DNA from: Combretum micranthum
Taxonomy: Eukaryota > Streptophyta > Magnoliopsida > Myrtales > Combretaceae
Assembly: GCA_024138025.1 (NCBI GenBank)
Contig: JAMXBD010000231.1
Location: 372,001-436,000 of the forward strand
Direction of reading: 5' to 3'
DNA length: 64,000 nucleotides
Shown: one piece after another, positions 48,540 through 60,419 of the stretch
How the letters are laid out: the number at the start of each line of letters is the position of its first letter
Numbering within the stretch: the stretch's first letter is position 1
Notes under the pieces: model-generated
What the model was told of the DNA's origin: nothing
Database searches by the model: none
What the model saw: the letters and a program-made list of their open reading frames with translations, nothing else
Position numbers and translations under genes: made by a program

Positions 48540-49720
48540 ATGGCAACCAATGGCAATGTTGACAACGATCCCATTCTTGACGATGATTAGGATACGAGAG
48601 TCTGAGGAACTAAACAAATGGTTCTTAGAGCATAATTGATGCCTTGGATCAAAGAATCAAATTATTGGAATAAGTTATTTGATCGGGTGCTTCGACATAA
48701 TGATGGTAGATACCAACAAAGACAGGGGATATTAGTAGGAGACAATGAAGGGCAAGGAATGTTTATAGTGGTCCAATCAATTGACTTATAGCTACAAATC
48801 GATGGGCACAAACTTCTAATGAAGACTCTACCGAGGAGGATGAAATTTTATATGAAGAAAGACAACCGCAAAGATGAGTCGGTGAAGATAGAGGTAGGTA
48901 TCGAAGAAATTATCATGGGTATGATTAGGGTGGCGGCGGTGATTTTCACTTGAAGGTAGACATTCCCTGCTTCAATGGTAATCTTAATATTGAGGAATTT
49001 TTTAATTGGTTGATTGAGATAGATCGCTTCTTTGATTATATAGAGATTCAAAGAACCGTAGAGTGAGGTTGGTAGTATGTAGTTTGAAGGGAGAAGCCTC
49101 TACTTGGTGGGAGAGTTTACAGAATAAAAGGCAAAGAGAGGGTAGACAGCCTATGCAAACGTGGTTCCTTATGAAACAAATGCTACAAAGAGATTTCTTA
49201 CCGCTTGATTATGAACGGATTCTTTCCAGCAATACCAGCTATGTCGACAAAGAACATGTTCAGTCCATGATTACACTACTGAGTTCATGAGACTTGTTGA
49301 ACATAATGATCTCTCGAGAGAGTGAAAGCCAACAAGTAGCCCGATATGTGGATGGTATGAAGTTGCCGATCAGAGACAGGATTAAAGTCAATGTGTTGAG
49401 GACTTTGAATGAAGCAAAGAATATAGCCCTTAAGGCTGAAATGATGATGCAGGAGTAGAGTATTAGATTTGAAGGCAACAGAAAGGGTTATGGAGTTGAA
49501 GGGTGCTAGTAGTAGTAAGGCAGTATGTGAGAAAAACGAAGGGGTTGTAAAAAAGCTTAGTGAGAGTGTTGAGAAGAAGACTAACAAATTAGTAAGAAAG
49601 AAGCCCATAGAGGCTAGAGAACCCCAAAAGGAGAATAATCCCTATGCTAAGCCTATCCTAGTAAGTGCTATTATTGTAATCAACTAGGGCACGTGTCTAA
49701 TGAGTGTCCAAATAGAAGAT
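48540..49720 (+). pseudogene. Reina-like element 1 gag
   Basis: Starts ATGGCAACCAATGGC. Gag blocks appear across frames: 'FNWLIEIDRFFDY' near 49000, 'GEASTWWESLQNKRQREG' (49090-49140) and 'MKQMLQRDFLPLDYE'. Then comes a lysine-rich part and the start of a CCHC-like region (about 49668-49720). At least six stops or frameshifts. The layout matches the related gag at 56.7-57.9 kb. Confidence 0.78.
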
Positions 49721-49859
49721 AGTGAATATAGTAGAGCATGATGAAGGAGAAGAGGTTTATAATGAACTTGATGGAGATGAAGATTATTATGATGAGGGTC
49801 ATACAAATGTTGAACAGACCTATATTATCAGAAAACTGATATTAATGCCCAAGTAAGAA

Positions 49860-50475
49860 GAGAACACTCCGCGATACCAACTATTTCACACCAGATGTAC
49901 TATTAGGGATAAGGTGTATGACCTAATTATAGACCATGGGAGTTGTGAGAATATCACTGGGCAAGAAGTTGTTAATCAGTTGCAGTTGCTAGAAGAAAAA
50001 AAATCTAAATCCTTCCACTATAGGGTAGATTAAATCTATTGAGAGAATTGAGGTGAAGGAGAGATACAAAGTACTATTTTCAATTGGCAGATACCAAGAT
50101 GATGTCTATTGTGATATTGTAGACATTGATACCTGTTACTTGCTGTTCGGAAGACCCTGGCAATATGATGTGGATACTCAACATACAGGTAAGGAAACTA
50201 TTGACAAGCGGGAGAAAGGAGGTGTGAAATACACATTATTGCCTTTGAAAGTAGTGAGTCACACCAAAGCCTGTAAAGTGGAGGGGTGCTCTTTCTTAAT
50301 AGCTACTTATTCAAAGAAAGAGTTGGAAGAAGATCTGAAAGAGTTAAGAGTTGTACATGCACTTATAGTGAAGAATATCATGATAGTAGATGAGAAGGTC
50401 AGTTGTGGAGTGCCAGAGGGTGTGAGAGAAGTGTTGGAGGAGTTTAAAGATGTGCTGCAGGTGATTTACTAGAGG
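49860..50475 (+). pseudogene. Reina-like element 1 protease region
   Basis: The degenerate active site 'LIIDHGSCENI' lies at about 49922-49955, where the family has D(S/T)G. Then 'ERYKVLFSIGRYQDDVYCDI' and 'CYLLFGRPWQYD' (50053-50180), the conserved end of this protease type. The active-site change to DHG would be inactivating. The reading frame is open at 50053-50472. Confidence 0.75.
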
Positions 50476-50559
50476 GACTACTACCTTTGAGAGATATTTA
50501 GCACCAAATTGATTTAGCTCCTAGAGCAAGCTGCCACATTTACCACATTATAGGATGGG

Positions 50560-51390
50560 TCATAAGGAGACTGATATCTTATAGGAGAAGGTCCAAGAGC
50601 TATTGCAAAGGGGTTTATCAAAGATAGTATGAGCCCATGCGATGTGCCTACTTTATTAACTAAAGAAGGATGGTAGCTAGAGAATGCATGTCGAGAGCAG
50701 AGCTATCAATAAAATTACTATTGGGTGTAAATTCCCAATATCTCTTTTGGAAGATATTTTAAATAGGTTGAGTGGGATTGTTATATTTTCCAATGTTGAC
50801 CTAAGGAGTGGATATCACCAAATCAGAATCAAACTTGGAGACGAGTGGAAGACCACATTCAAGACAAAGGAAGGGTTGTATAAGTGGCTTGTGATGCCTT
50901 TTAGCCTCAGCAATGCACTTAACACTTTTATCCACATCATGAACCACGTATTAAAGCCCTTTACTGGTAAATTCGTAGTTGTCTACTTGACGACATATTG
51001 ATATATAGTAGACCTAAAGATGAGCATATAGCTTATTTGAGGAGTATATTGGCTATGCTAAAAGAAAATAAAATATATGCTAATATGAAAAAATGCATTT
51101 TCATGTCCAAGATATTGCTATTTTAGGGGTTTGTTGTTAGTGGTGAACGGATAATAGTTGATGATGAGAAGGTGATAGCTATTAGAGAATGGCCTATTCC
51201 AAAAACTATGACTGAATTGAGGAGTTTCCTTGGGTTGGCTAGTTTTTACAGGCAATGCATCAGGCACTTTAGTACTATTATTGCTTCTTTAACTAAATGC
51301 CTGAAGAAAGGGAAGTTTCAATGGGGAGATGAGGCTAATAGTAGTTTTGTTGTTTTGAAGGAGAAGCTATGTAGTGCTCTGTGTTAGCAC
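50560..51390 (+). pseudogene. Reina-like element 1 reverse transcriptase
   Basis: '[19 protein letters not shown]', '[19 protein letters not shown]', '[15 protein letters not shown]' and '[15 protein letters not shown]' are clear. A frameshift immediately before the catalytic DD (about 50988-51000) destroys the YxDD box in frame. The thumb region continues at 51172-51387 ('[13 protein letters not shown]'). Confidence 0.87.
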
Positions 51391-51775
51391 TTCCTGATTT
51401 CGATAAATTATTCGAAGTTGAGTGTGATGCTAGTAGGGTTGGTATTGGTGGTGTATTATCTTAGGAGAAAAGACTAGTGGCTTTTTATAGTGAGAAACTA
51501 TGTGATGCTAGGAAGAGTCGGTCAACTTATGACAAGGAGTTCTACTCAGTGGTGAGGGCATTGAGAATTTAGGAGCATTATTTAGTAGGGAAAGAAGTTG
51601 TATTGTACTCTAATTGTGGGGCTTCGAAGCATTTAAGTAATTAGACCAAAATCAACAAAGATATGCATGACAGGTAGATTCAATTATTGCAGAGAATTCC
51701 ATTCAAACCGGTACATAAATTTGGAGTGCAAAATAAGGTAGTTGATGCCTTGAGCAGGAAGGTTGATTTGCTAAT
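51391..51775 (+). pseudogene. Reina-like element 1 RNase H
   Basis: 'ECDASRVGIGGVLS' near 51420 and 'KSRSTYDKEFYSVVRA' near 51510-51558 are the N-terminal RNase H blocks. It ends with 'NKVVDALSRK' (51735-51765). Stops in between. Confidence 0.75.
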
Positions 51776-51849
51776 AATTATGAGCACTAAAGTTGTGGGT
51801 TTCAGTAGTTTAAGGAGTTATATGAGGATGATGTTGACTTTAGAGATGT

Positions 51850-53000
51850 ACAAGAAAAATATTGTATAAAAGAGCCTTATGGTGACTACCATATACTTGA
51901 GGGGTATTTGATGAAAAGGAACCAATTATGTATTCTTGAGTCTTCTTTGGAGGAGAAGCTGATTAGAGACCTATATGGTAGTGGATTAGCAGGGCACTTG
52001 GGTAGAGATAAGACTATTACAGCTATAGCAGACATATACTATTAGCCTAAGCTGAGTAGGGATGCAGTAAAATTTGAGAGATGTTATACCTATCAAACAT
52101 CCAAGGGGCAATCCCAGAATACACACGGCCGGTACCTAAGAATATCTTAGAGGACCTATCCATGGACTTTTTGCTAGGTTACCTCATACCCAATGAGGTG
52201 CTGATTCGGTATTTGTAGTTGTTGATAGGTTCTCCAAGATGTCCCACTTTATTCCTTGCAAAAGACTGCAAATTCCCATGCTATTGCCAAATTGTTTTTT
52301 GAGAAAATTGTGCGATTACATGGAGTTCCCAAGTCTATTACATCAGACAAGAATAGCAAATTCCTTATTTACTTCTGGAAGACACTTTGGTATATGTTCG
52401 ACTCTTCGTTGAATTTCAGTAGTACGACTTACCCACAGACTAATAAGCAAATGGAAGTAACCAATCAGACCTTTGGTAATCTAATTAGAAGCATGTGTGG
52501 TGAGAAGCTAAGGCAGTGGGTTCTATCATTAGCTCAAGCAAAGTTTGCTTACAACAGTTCTATCCATAGGATCACAAGAAAGTCTCCTTTCTCTATAGTC
52601 TATACAAAGGCACCACAACATGCTTTGGACTTGGTTAAGCTGCCCAAGGGAGTTAAATTCAATCAAGCTGCAAAGAATATGGCTAAATGGTGTCAGACTA
52701 TTACGGTTGAAGTAAAAGAAAAGATTGAGAATGCCAATGCAAAGTACAAGGAAGCTACAAACAAGCGCATAAAGAAGCAGTTATTTGAAGTGGGAGATTA
52801 GGTGATGGTTTTTCTTAGGAAAGAATGGTTTCAGTGGGCAGGTATGGCAAGCTGCAGCCTAAGAAGTATGGTCCCTATAAGATTGTAAGGAAGATCAATG
52901 ACAATGCTTATATGGTTGGACTTCCTAATAGCTTGAACGTTTTTAGGACTTTCAATGTTGTAGTCCTATTCCTATTCCATACTAATGATTCACCTCTATA
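51850..53000 (+). pseudogene. Reina-like element 1 integrase
   Basis: The zinc-binding part near 51960-52110 has 'GHLGRDKT' and a diverged Cys pair. The core has 'SMDFLLG' (first D, in another frame near 52160), 'ITSDKNSKF' (second D) and 'NKQMEVTNQT' (E). The long open stretch 52256-52801 includes 'QAKFAYNSSIHRITRKSPF'. The C-terminal part at 52825-52990 has 'KYGPYKIVRKINDNAYMVGLP'. No chromodomain tail is recognisable before the 3' LTR. Confidence 0.85.
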
Positions 53001-53045
53001 TTCAAATGAGAACTTAGGGTTGAGTTCTTTACAGGTGGAAGAGAA

Positions 53046-53475
53046 TAATGTAGCAAGATGCAATAGCCCAGCTAAAATAAGCCCAAAGCCACCGACGTTG
53101 AAAGTAAAGCCACCAACGTTTGAGCCAGCATAATAATTCATCCCGAGAGCAGCACATACTCAAGGCTGGCATAAAGGCCGCTGGTATAGGACCAACGTAC
53201 ATTATAAGCCAGCATCGTATAGTGCTAAAGGTTGATAGCTTTGAGGCAGCGTTTGTTCTGCGTGATCTTAGAATCTTTGTATTATATTGTTCTTTTGTTG
53301 AGACTATAAATTATCTTTTAGGGATTTGGAAAAGACAACTAATATTTTTATACACTTTTCAAATACAATTGAGAGATTTTCTCTTGGAGATTGCTTGATT
53401 GCAATCACTTGTGTGTGTTTTAGAAATCATTTGGTAAGTTGATTTTTATTTTATGATTTTATGTTGTGTTGGTCA
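53046..53475 (+). repeat. 3' LTR of Reina-like element 1
   Basis: Preceded by the purine-rich GGTGGAAGAGAA. It aligns with 48048-48505 but with several deletions (for example in the GC-rich first half). The exact 3' end is uncertain because the terminal GTGTCA is changed to GTGTTGGTCA. Confidence 0.8.
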
Positions 53476-53533
53476 AAGGAAAAAGTCAAAGATGAGGATT
53501 TTCATGTATCCTAAATCCTTATAGCTCACTAAG

Positions 53534-53564
<31 letters not shown>

Positions 53565-54289
53565 TCCTATAGCAAAATGTACAACAGGGAACATCCTATA
53601 CCAAATAAATTGCAAACCAAGAGATCAATCATTTTTCCATATTTAATTACTCATACAGTTGTTTTCACTTTTCAAGTATTCCAATAATAGTGATGTCTAA
53701 ATTTAAATCTTCTGGTGCAATTAGGTTTCTTTGAATGAAGAAATGTCATTTTGGGGGAGATAGTCTGTTTTTTGCGAGTGATGATTGAAGAATACTTGAA
53801 GAAGAAGTGAGACTGAATCATGATTTGGGGATTGGATTTTTACTTGCATTAAAATTAATGAAGAATTTGGAGGAGGCATTGAACTAGCATGTGACCTACT
53901 AATATTTTTGAATGGAACATAACGAAATGAATCGCTAGTTAGTTATTTGGAAAAAAAAAAAAAAAGAAATACAGGTCTAATGTTTGTAAAAGCCAAAAAT
54001 CACATTTTAATTTTTTTATTTTCTCAAATAAATATACATTAATTTTTGTTAGTAGTAAACATAAAATTTTAAATAAAAAATACTTAGTGCAAGAAATCTT
54101 TTACTATCGAAAATTTTACTCTTGCATTACTTTTTCAAAAAAATTACCAACCCATTGTGATAATGTTCATAAATTTGAATATAGTTATTTTTTAGTGATA
54201 TACATTAAACTAAACACTTTCAATACATTCATCCATAATAAGATAAATAGTTATTTATTCCTTTTTTATTATACGTAAAGCTACTATTA
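53476..54289. other. AT-rich spacer
   Basis: No gene. Contains a perfect (AT)14 run at about 53537-53564 and a 17-base A-run near 53950. Confidence 0.5.
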
Positions 54290-54615
54290 TAGTATTTAGT
54301 TGAGTAGAATTATGGATTGCTATTATGTAAAATGATGAATAACAATTCATATCTTTATACATATGAATTATTATATAATACTTTATTTTTCAACTTTGTC
54401 ATAATTACATTTGTTTTCAAAATATTACATATATAATTATCCTTTTTTATAATAAATATAAAGGGCATTATAGATATTTTATATTTTACTCAAATGATTA
54501 CTTGTTTTATTTTTTTTTTACAGGAAATGAATATTGTAAAAGGTATCACAATCCTATTAAATTCCTATTGAATTGAAATTTAATTTATCTCTTATTCCAT
54601 ACAACAAAATAAATG
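54290..54615 (+). mobile_element. hAT-like MITE, copy 2
   Basis: Homologous along its length to the reverse complement of 22003-22330. Opposite orientation. Noncoding. Confidence 0.65.
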
Positions 54616-54778
54616 AATAATTTATATTTAATCAAAGCTGCTCATCATTATAGCAGTTGCATCGTTACTTACTCTATGGCAAGTCACGACATAGTCGATA
54701 TGAGAATCCATGGGCATACTACTAGAATTGGCCATAAAAATAAATAAATTAAAAAAATACGCATATCGTTTGTTGCAG

Positions 54779-54888
54779 ATGGCCAACCATTATCAGTTAT
54801 TACACCGCAAAAGGCTGCAACGGCAAACATATTCTGTAGTGAAAGTGGAATTTCAAATGAATGTAACGATAATATTTTTAAGCTTTGA
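54779..54888 (+). pseudogene. Exon-like fragment, unidentified
   Basis: After a good acceptor (tttgttgcag) an open stretch of 36 codons in one phase reads '..DGQPLSVITPQKAAT' and ends in TGA at 54886. Composition is protein-like and unlike the surrounding AT-rich DNA. I do not recognise it. It could be the last exon of a gene whose upstream part was lost or displaced by the Reina-like element, or chance. Confidence 0.3.
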
Positions 54889-56299
54889 CAATTTTTCATT
54901 TTCCTTTTCCTTTCCAATGTTTGGTCGGTGCACCACTAAACTCTTAGGTAGCACTTGGTTATAGGGACTGAACAGGATAAGAAGAACTAGACAAAACAAT
55001 CCTGTTATGCCTTGTTGGGATTATATGATACTGGATAAGAATTTTTATTGGCCTGTAGGAATTTCATCAGCTTTAATCAACCTGTCACTTGCCAAGCATC
55101 CTAGGATTTATTTTCCAGGACATGGGAATGAATCTGGATCCTTATCTAACAAGTGGAGTAGAAAACAAACAGGTCATAGTCATAGTCAAGAGATACGTAG
55201 AAGGAACTCCAAGGAAACTAACATAGAAGTGAACTAAAAGTAAAACCACTAGTCAATATAGGATTAACTACCATTCTCAACAAAAGAAGCAAACAAAAAA
55301 TCCTAGAAATATCATTGACATTGTATACATCATTAGTGCTTTGTGTTAAGTTATCTACAGACTTATATTTGCTAAACCAAGAACCTTCTATAATTAAACA
55401 TTTAAAACTATGCACCATTAAATTAAAACCAAACATCTAAACCACTAAATTTTTAAAAAACCTGAATGCAAAAGAACATAACCAATAGCATACAACTGAT
55501 GTTCAAAATACCATAAATCAAAAGCACATAAAATTAGACAAAATATTAAAAAAGGAACGACTCCAAACATCAGAATTCTCAATTTTAGATTGAAACCTGG
55601 ACTAAGCACAAAAAATTTATGTCAGAAAAAGCTCTCATAAACCTTGCAGACCAAAAATAAATAGATGAAACTACACATTATAAAGTGTAACACCTCAAAA
55701 AAAAAAAAAAATTCAAATTTAATCCAGGCTCTTACATAAGAAGTGTCCTTGAGATTGTTGTAATGATAGATCTAATCCTAGAAAGTACAAGACGGAAGGG
55801 AAAATCAGCAGAAAAAAATATGCATTACTGGGTAGAATTAGACATTGATAGATTTTATAAACTCTCGAAGTTCCACTCCATTTAGTTATAATTTTTCCAA
55901 ATATGCATGTATATTGTAAAAATAAAAAATCATAAGGGTTCTATTTGAAATACATTTAAAGCATTTTCAGAAAAGAAATTTGTCAAATTTCTAAACATTA
56001 ATGAAACACTCGACCAAAATGGAAGTGAGTAAACTAATGATTATATTTCTTCATTTTGCTTTATAATAACTATGTCTCGATAAGACTTAGATAATCTTGG
56101 AACCGATCTTTTATTTTTAATCTCATTTCCCTAACCACATCTTATATATTTATGCAACAAGGATAGAAAATATATATTTTAAAACAAAATGGAAACATAT
56201 TATGCAAATAATTTAAACAGGAACTTAAGTATACCTGCTGTCACTAACAAAATCAGTAGATACAACATCATCTTCAGTGTATCCAAGAATTCCCTTTAG
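54889..56299. other. Intergenic DNA
   Basis: No gene supported. A segment at about 54945-55200 has unit-like ends (AGCACTTGGTTATAGGGACT at left) that suggest a further MITE, but no clear right terminal repeat was found. Confidence 0.4.
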
Positions 56300-56689
56300 T
56301 TTACTAATGTAGCAAGTTAGCAGCCAAAGATGGCTCTAGGGTCGTTAGCTTTGCCAAAAAGCTACCGGCGTTGATTGAAGGCCACTCAATTCTAATATCC
56401 TAGGTTGTTAGCTTACTACCAGTATATATTTGCATCGACTTATTTATTGTTATTTCTTTTTAGGGATTTATGTAATAGTATAAGTATAAATAGGTCTTTT
56501 AGACTTGTTACAAACAACTCTTATCATATTTCACTTTTGAAACCCTAAATTTGAGAGAATTCTCTCTGGACATTGCATTAAGTGCAATTGTTGTGTGTTT
56601 GTGATTCACTTGTCGAGTGTTCTCGTCCTATCTATGCTAACTCACTGCGTCAGATTGGTATCAAAGCAATTTAAAATCCTGTGAAGATG

Positions 56690-57800
56690 TCTTTAGATGA
56701 GGGTATTGAAGACGGTTGTATTCCTGATGGTGTTCAGGATACAGGTGTCCGATGGGCTGAAGTTCCTAAGGCAATAATCGATGCCCAGGATCGAAGACTC
56801 CAATGAGTAGAGCAACTTGTTAAGGATTTGGTTAGGCATTTCGACACGATGGCGGTAGATACCAACAAGGATAGGAATATTGGTGGGGGATGACTAAAGG
56901 CAAGAGATGCTTATGACGGTCCTATCAATCGACCTGTTACTACAAATTGATGGGGTTAAATGTTTGACTAGTACTCTACTGAGGAGATTAGATCTTATAT
57001 GAAAATAAATAGCCACAGAGGAGGCGAGGTGGTTATGGGGGTGACAAATATCAAAGAAGCTACTATGGGTATGCTCAAAGAGATAATGGAGATTTCCGCC
57101 TAAAGGTAGATATTCCTAATTTTAATGGTAATATAAATATTGAGGAATTTCTTGACTGGTTAGTTGAAGTAGATAGATTTTTTCGATTATATGGAAATTC
57201 CTAAGGAGCATAGAGTTAGGTTAATAGCCCGTTGATTGAAAGGTGGTGTGTCAACCTGGTGAGAGAGGCTGTAGAATAAGAGATACCGTGGGGTAGACAA
57301 TCGATGAGGACATGGTATAAGATGAAATAGTTGCTATAATGGGATTTCCTACATCCCGATTACGAGCAAATTCTGTTCCAACAATATCAGTGATGCCATC
57401 ACGGACAGAGGACAGTACATGAGTACACCACAAAGTTCATGTGGTTAGCAAAGAGGAATGACTTAAGGACATGATAGGAGTGGCTATATTAAGGAATTTG
57501 AATGAAGTTGAAAAACATAGCCCTTAAGGCTGAGATGATGTTATAGGGAGGAATATCATATATGAGGGAAGCAATAGCAAAATTGAAGCAAACAAGAAGT
57601 CAAATGGGAATATTGAGAAAAGAGAAGATAAGGCTGCAGGCAAGAAACCAGTTGAGGCTAAGTATACACAGAAGTAGAATAGTCCTTATGCAAAGCCTAT
57701 TTTAGGCAAGTGCTATCATTGCAATCAACCATGGCATAGGTCTAATGAGTATCTAAATAGGAAGAGTGTTAACATTATTGAGAGAGAAGAACTTCGTGCA
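56690..57800 (+). pseudogene. Reina-like element 2 gag
   Basis: Starts ATGTCTTTAGATGAG. In broken frames it follows element 1's gag: an Asn/Ile-Glu-Glu-Phe block near 57130-57170 ('[19 protein letters not shown]'), a 'WW'-region equivalent near 57250 that is degraded, a lysine-rich stretch and a CCHC-like 'KCYHCNQPWHRSNEY' near 57708-57753 in which the last Cys is replaced by Tyr. Many stops. Confidence 0.7.
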
Positions 57801-57899
57801 CCTGATGGAGAAGAGGCTTGTCTTGAAGAGGGTTATGAGGATGTTGGGCAGACGTATTTCATTAAGAAGTTGATGTTGGCCCTTAAGCAAGATTAAGAC

Positions 57900-58330
57900 A
57901 TCTAAAGATGTCAGTTGTTTCGTAGTAGGTGTATAATAGGTAGGTAGGCTTGTGACTTGATTGTTGATAGTGGAAGCTACGAAAACATTATCAATAGAAG
58001 GATTACGAATCAATTGTAGCTACCTATGGAGAAACACCCCAATCCATACACTATAGGATGGATTAAAACATCTAAAATAATTGATGTGAAAGAGAGATAC
58101 AAAGTACCATTCTCAATAGGTAAGTACAAGGATGAACTTTATTATGATGTAATAGATATAGATGCTTGTCACCTATTGTTTGGAAGACCTTGGTAGTATG
58201 ATGTGGATGTCCAATATACAGGAAAAGAGAATGTGTACAGGTTAGAGAAAGAGGGTATGAAGTATACCCTTGAAGATAAGAAATCATTCTAAAACCATCA
58301 AAATTGAAAGACATTCTTTTCTGACTATCA
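57900..58330 (+). pseudogene. Reina-like element 2 protease region
   Basis: 'DLIVDSGSYENI' (57957-57992) keeps the D-S-G active site. It is followed by 'ERYKVPFSIGKYKDELYYDV' and 'CHLLFGRPW' before a TAG at 58195. It retains a better active site than element 1. Confidence 0.75.
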
Positions 58331-58831
58331 TTTAAACAGAAAATGAGAAGGAGGAAAAGAAGAACAAAGTAGCTAATGCTAAGAAGAAGAGAAGAAGTAG
58401 AAGTATTTAGATGAGAACTTGGGGTTGAGTTCTTTGTAGGTGGGAGAGAATAATATAGCAGATCAATAGCTAAAGCTGGCTCCAAGGCCACCATCTTCAC
58501 CAAGGAGGCTGTTAGCTTTGCCATGAAGGCCGTCAGCCTTGGATTGACATTGATTGAAGGCCACCTAATTCTGATGTCCTAGGCTTCTAGCTTGCTACCA
58601 GTATATATTTGCACCGACTCATTTATTGTTATTTCTTTTTAGGGTTTTATGTAATAGTATAAGTACAAATAGGTCTTTTAGACTTGTTACAAACAACTCT
58701 GGTCATATTTCACTTTTGAAACCCTAAATTTGAGAGAATTCACTCTAGACACTACATTAAGTGCAATTGCTATGTGTTTGAGATTCACTCGTTGAGTGTT
58801 CTCATCCTATGCATGCTAACTTGCTGCTTCA

Positions 58832-59940
58832 TTTACTTTCATAATCCTCCCTAAATGGAGTATATGCCTGTTTCTATATTCATCTCGTGCACTAGGGACT
58901 TATAGTCCTTTTAATAATGTCACATTGAATATTAAAAGAGAGAATATATGAGACAGAAAGCTGATACTAAAATGTGTATATGCCACATTAAATATTGTTA
59001 AAACTAAGCCCAGATAAGAGCTAGTACAATGGATTGGTGTGCCTTATTCCTTTTCAATATGTGCTTGAAAATTTCAAGGTATACTACAATATATTAGCAA
59101 AACATCATACGAAATCAATTCCATAACTATATTGAAATGGTACAATGTTACATGTACAATTGCATAGTCATGCATCTTCTAGTTCTATAGGAAACATTGT
59201 TAGTCATTATTCTAAGTGTAACCCCTATTTATCTCTAGTGATCTCTTCTAGTAATTGATCTAAACCTCTTTCACATATTTGGTACCACAATAATATCAAC
59301 AACAAAATTCCGAGCATAACCAATCAAGCAAAGCACAAAGTTTAGTTCTAAATACTACATTTTCTTGGAACCAAATTGTGTGGCTCTGCTAGTAGATGCA
59401 ATGCAAGTTAGGATATGAATACACCTAAGTCAACTATTGTCATGGTTATATCATTTATAGAGCCTCAACGAATGGACATATCTATGAGCTCAAATAACTG
59501 TGTTAATCAAGGGTAACACAAAAATCAAATAAAAAACTAAACATGGTTCACATCATTGAATTTGGGTAATTTTTTAGGAATCACTAAGAGTATTCTTCAC
59601 AAATTTTGGTATTAACCCATGACCTTTTTCTCCAAGATCTCTAGCAAACTATGTAAGCAGTACACCATTGTTAGGATAAATTCATTGTAGTTATCCCGTA
59701 CAAGAACCTAAATATTAATTATAAGTTAAACTTCAAAATCGCAAATTTAGTAGTCACACCTCATTGCACATATTGTCAAGTCATATTGAGATAAAATCAT
59801 TCGCACCTATAGTCCATTTAGCCGAAATTAAAGACAAATACTTTTCTTCATGATCACATCATGTACATGACCTAAAATTTACTTCGAAATTTTCTCAAAC
59901 ACCTAGCTAACACAGTGCTAATTAAGGTTATAATGGAAAT
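58832..59940. other. Intergenic DNA
   Basis: No gene supported on either strand. A short minus-strand exon-like stretch (59650-59574) is open in one phase, but I cannot identify it. Confidence 0.4.
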
Positions 59941-59986
59941 CGAAAATCAAACATAAATGGGGGGTTACAGATGGCATGTACCCAAA

Positions 59987-60008
59987 GGGGTGGGTGGGTG
60001 GGTGGGTG
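59987..60008 (+). other. Perfect G-quadruplex motif
   Basis: GGGG followed by four GGGTs with single-T loops: five G-runs of three or more. Single-nucleotide loops give the most stable parallel quadruplexes known from in vitro work. It lies just downstream (minus strand) of promoter-like sequence at 60060-60310. Confidence 0.85.
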
Positions 60009-60059
60009 TTAGGAGAGGGAGAGGGGTGGAGAGAGAGAGCAAGTTACAAACATATGATA

Positions 60060-60310
60060 TAAAATACATAATTTTTTTTCATTTCTAAAAAAAAGAAAAA
60101 AACCCTAACTTGATACTTGTCTATTCACATGAAAAAAATGAAGAGAGAGAGAGAACTGAGTTAGGGTTCCAAATAGAGTGAAGCTTATATGAACAAATAA
60201 GTAAATATGAAAAACGAGAAGAGGAAAGAGGAAAAGGAAAGAGACCTTAGCAGTAGGGATGTTTTTGTAATTTTGAAAATACAAGTTACTTATCCTGTGG
60301 ACCAAACGTA
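60060..60310 (-). promoter_or_regulatory. Possible promoter and 5' UTR, minus strand
   Basis: On the minus strand: TATAAGCTT-like sequence near 60190, then AACCCTAA (telo-box type) and a CTCTCTCTCT tract, then a second AACCCTA-type motif (AGTTAGGG, about 60100-60110). This combination is typical of plant 5' regions. No start codon with a long ORF follows, so a gene body is not supported. Confidence 0.35.
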
Positions 60311-60419
60311 GTAGGTATTTTACCTATAGGACCCGAGCAAGTGATCTAGCGACTGGAGGATTGTATAAAAAGTTTTACATTGTCATAATTTACTTGTAGT
60401 TTCTTCTAATTAGAATCTA

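Larger units (their letters stand above)
48048..53475 (+). mobile_element. Ty3/gypsy Reina-like retrotransposon 1, inactive
   Basis: The 5' LTR is 48048-48505 (about 455 bp; TAATGTAG... ending GTGTCA). The 3' LTR is about 53046-53475. A diverged methionine-tRNA primer-binding site (48508-48520, TTAGTATCAGAGC) follows the 5' LTR. Gag, protease, RT, RNase H and integrase follow in Ty3 order. RT sequence '[20 protein letters not shown]' and integrase 'TYPQTNKQMEVTNQT' are most like Reina-type chromoviruses. Stops are very numerous and the LTRs are clearly diverged, so the copy is old and dead. I could not confirm a target duplication. Confidence 0.87.
56305..58831 (+). mobile_element. Reina-like element 2, internally deleted
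   Basis: The 5' LTR is 56305-56652 and the 3' LTR about 58451-58831. A TGGTATCAAAGCA primer-binding site lies at 56656-56668. Target duplication TTTAC at 56300-56304 and 58832-58836 implies that the element begins TAATGTAG rather than TG. The interior holds a stop-ridden gag (56690-57800) and a protease region (57950-58270) similar to element 1. It then jumps to a GAGAATAA tract and the 3' LTR with no RT, RNase H or integrase. Total 2.5 kb. It would have needed proteins in trans. Confidence 0.83.

Noticed and set aside
48043..53480. Target duplication for Reina-like element 1
   Set aside because: GTTAA at left has no exact partner at right; the 3' LTR end is altered.
60100..60180. Telomere-type repeats (CCCTAA)
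   Set aside because: Only single AACCCTAA motifs are seen, as in plant promoters; no tandem array.
60105..60305. 66-codon minus-strand ORF
   Set aside because: Low-complexity hydrophobic translation of promoter-like pyrimidine-rich sequence; not credible as a protein.
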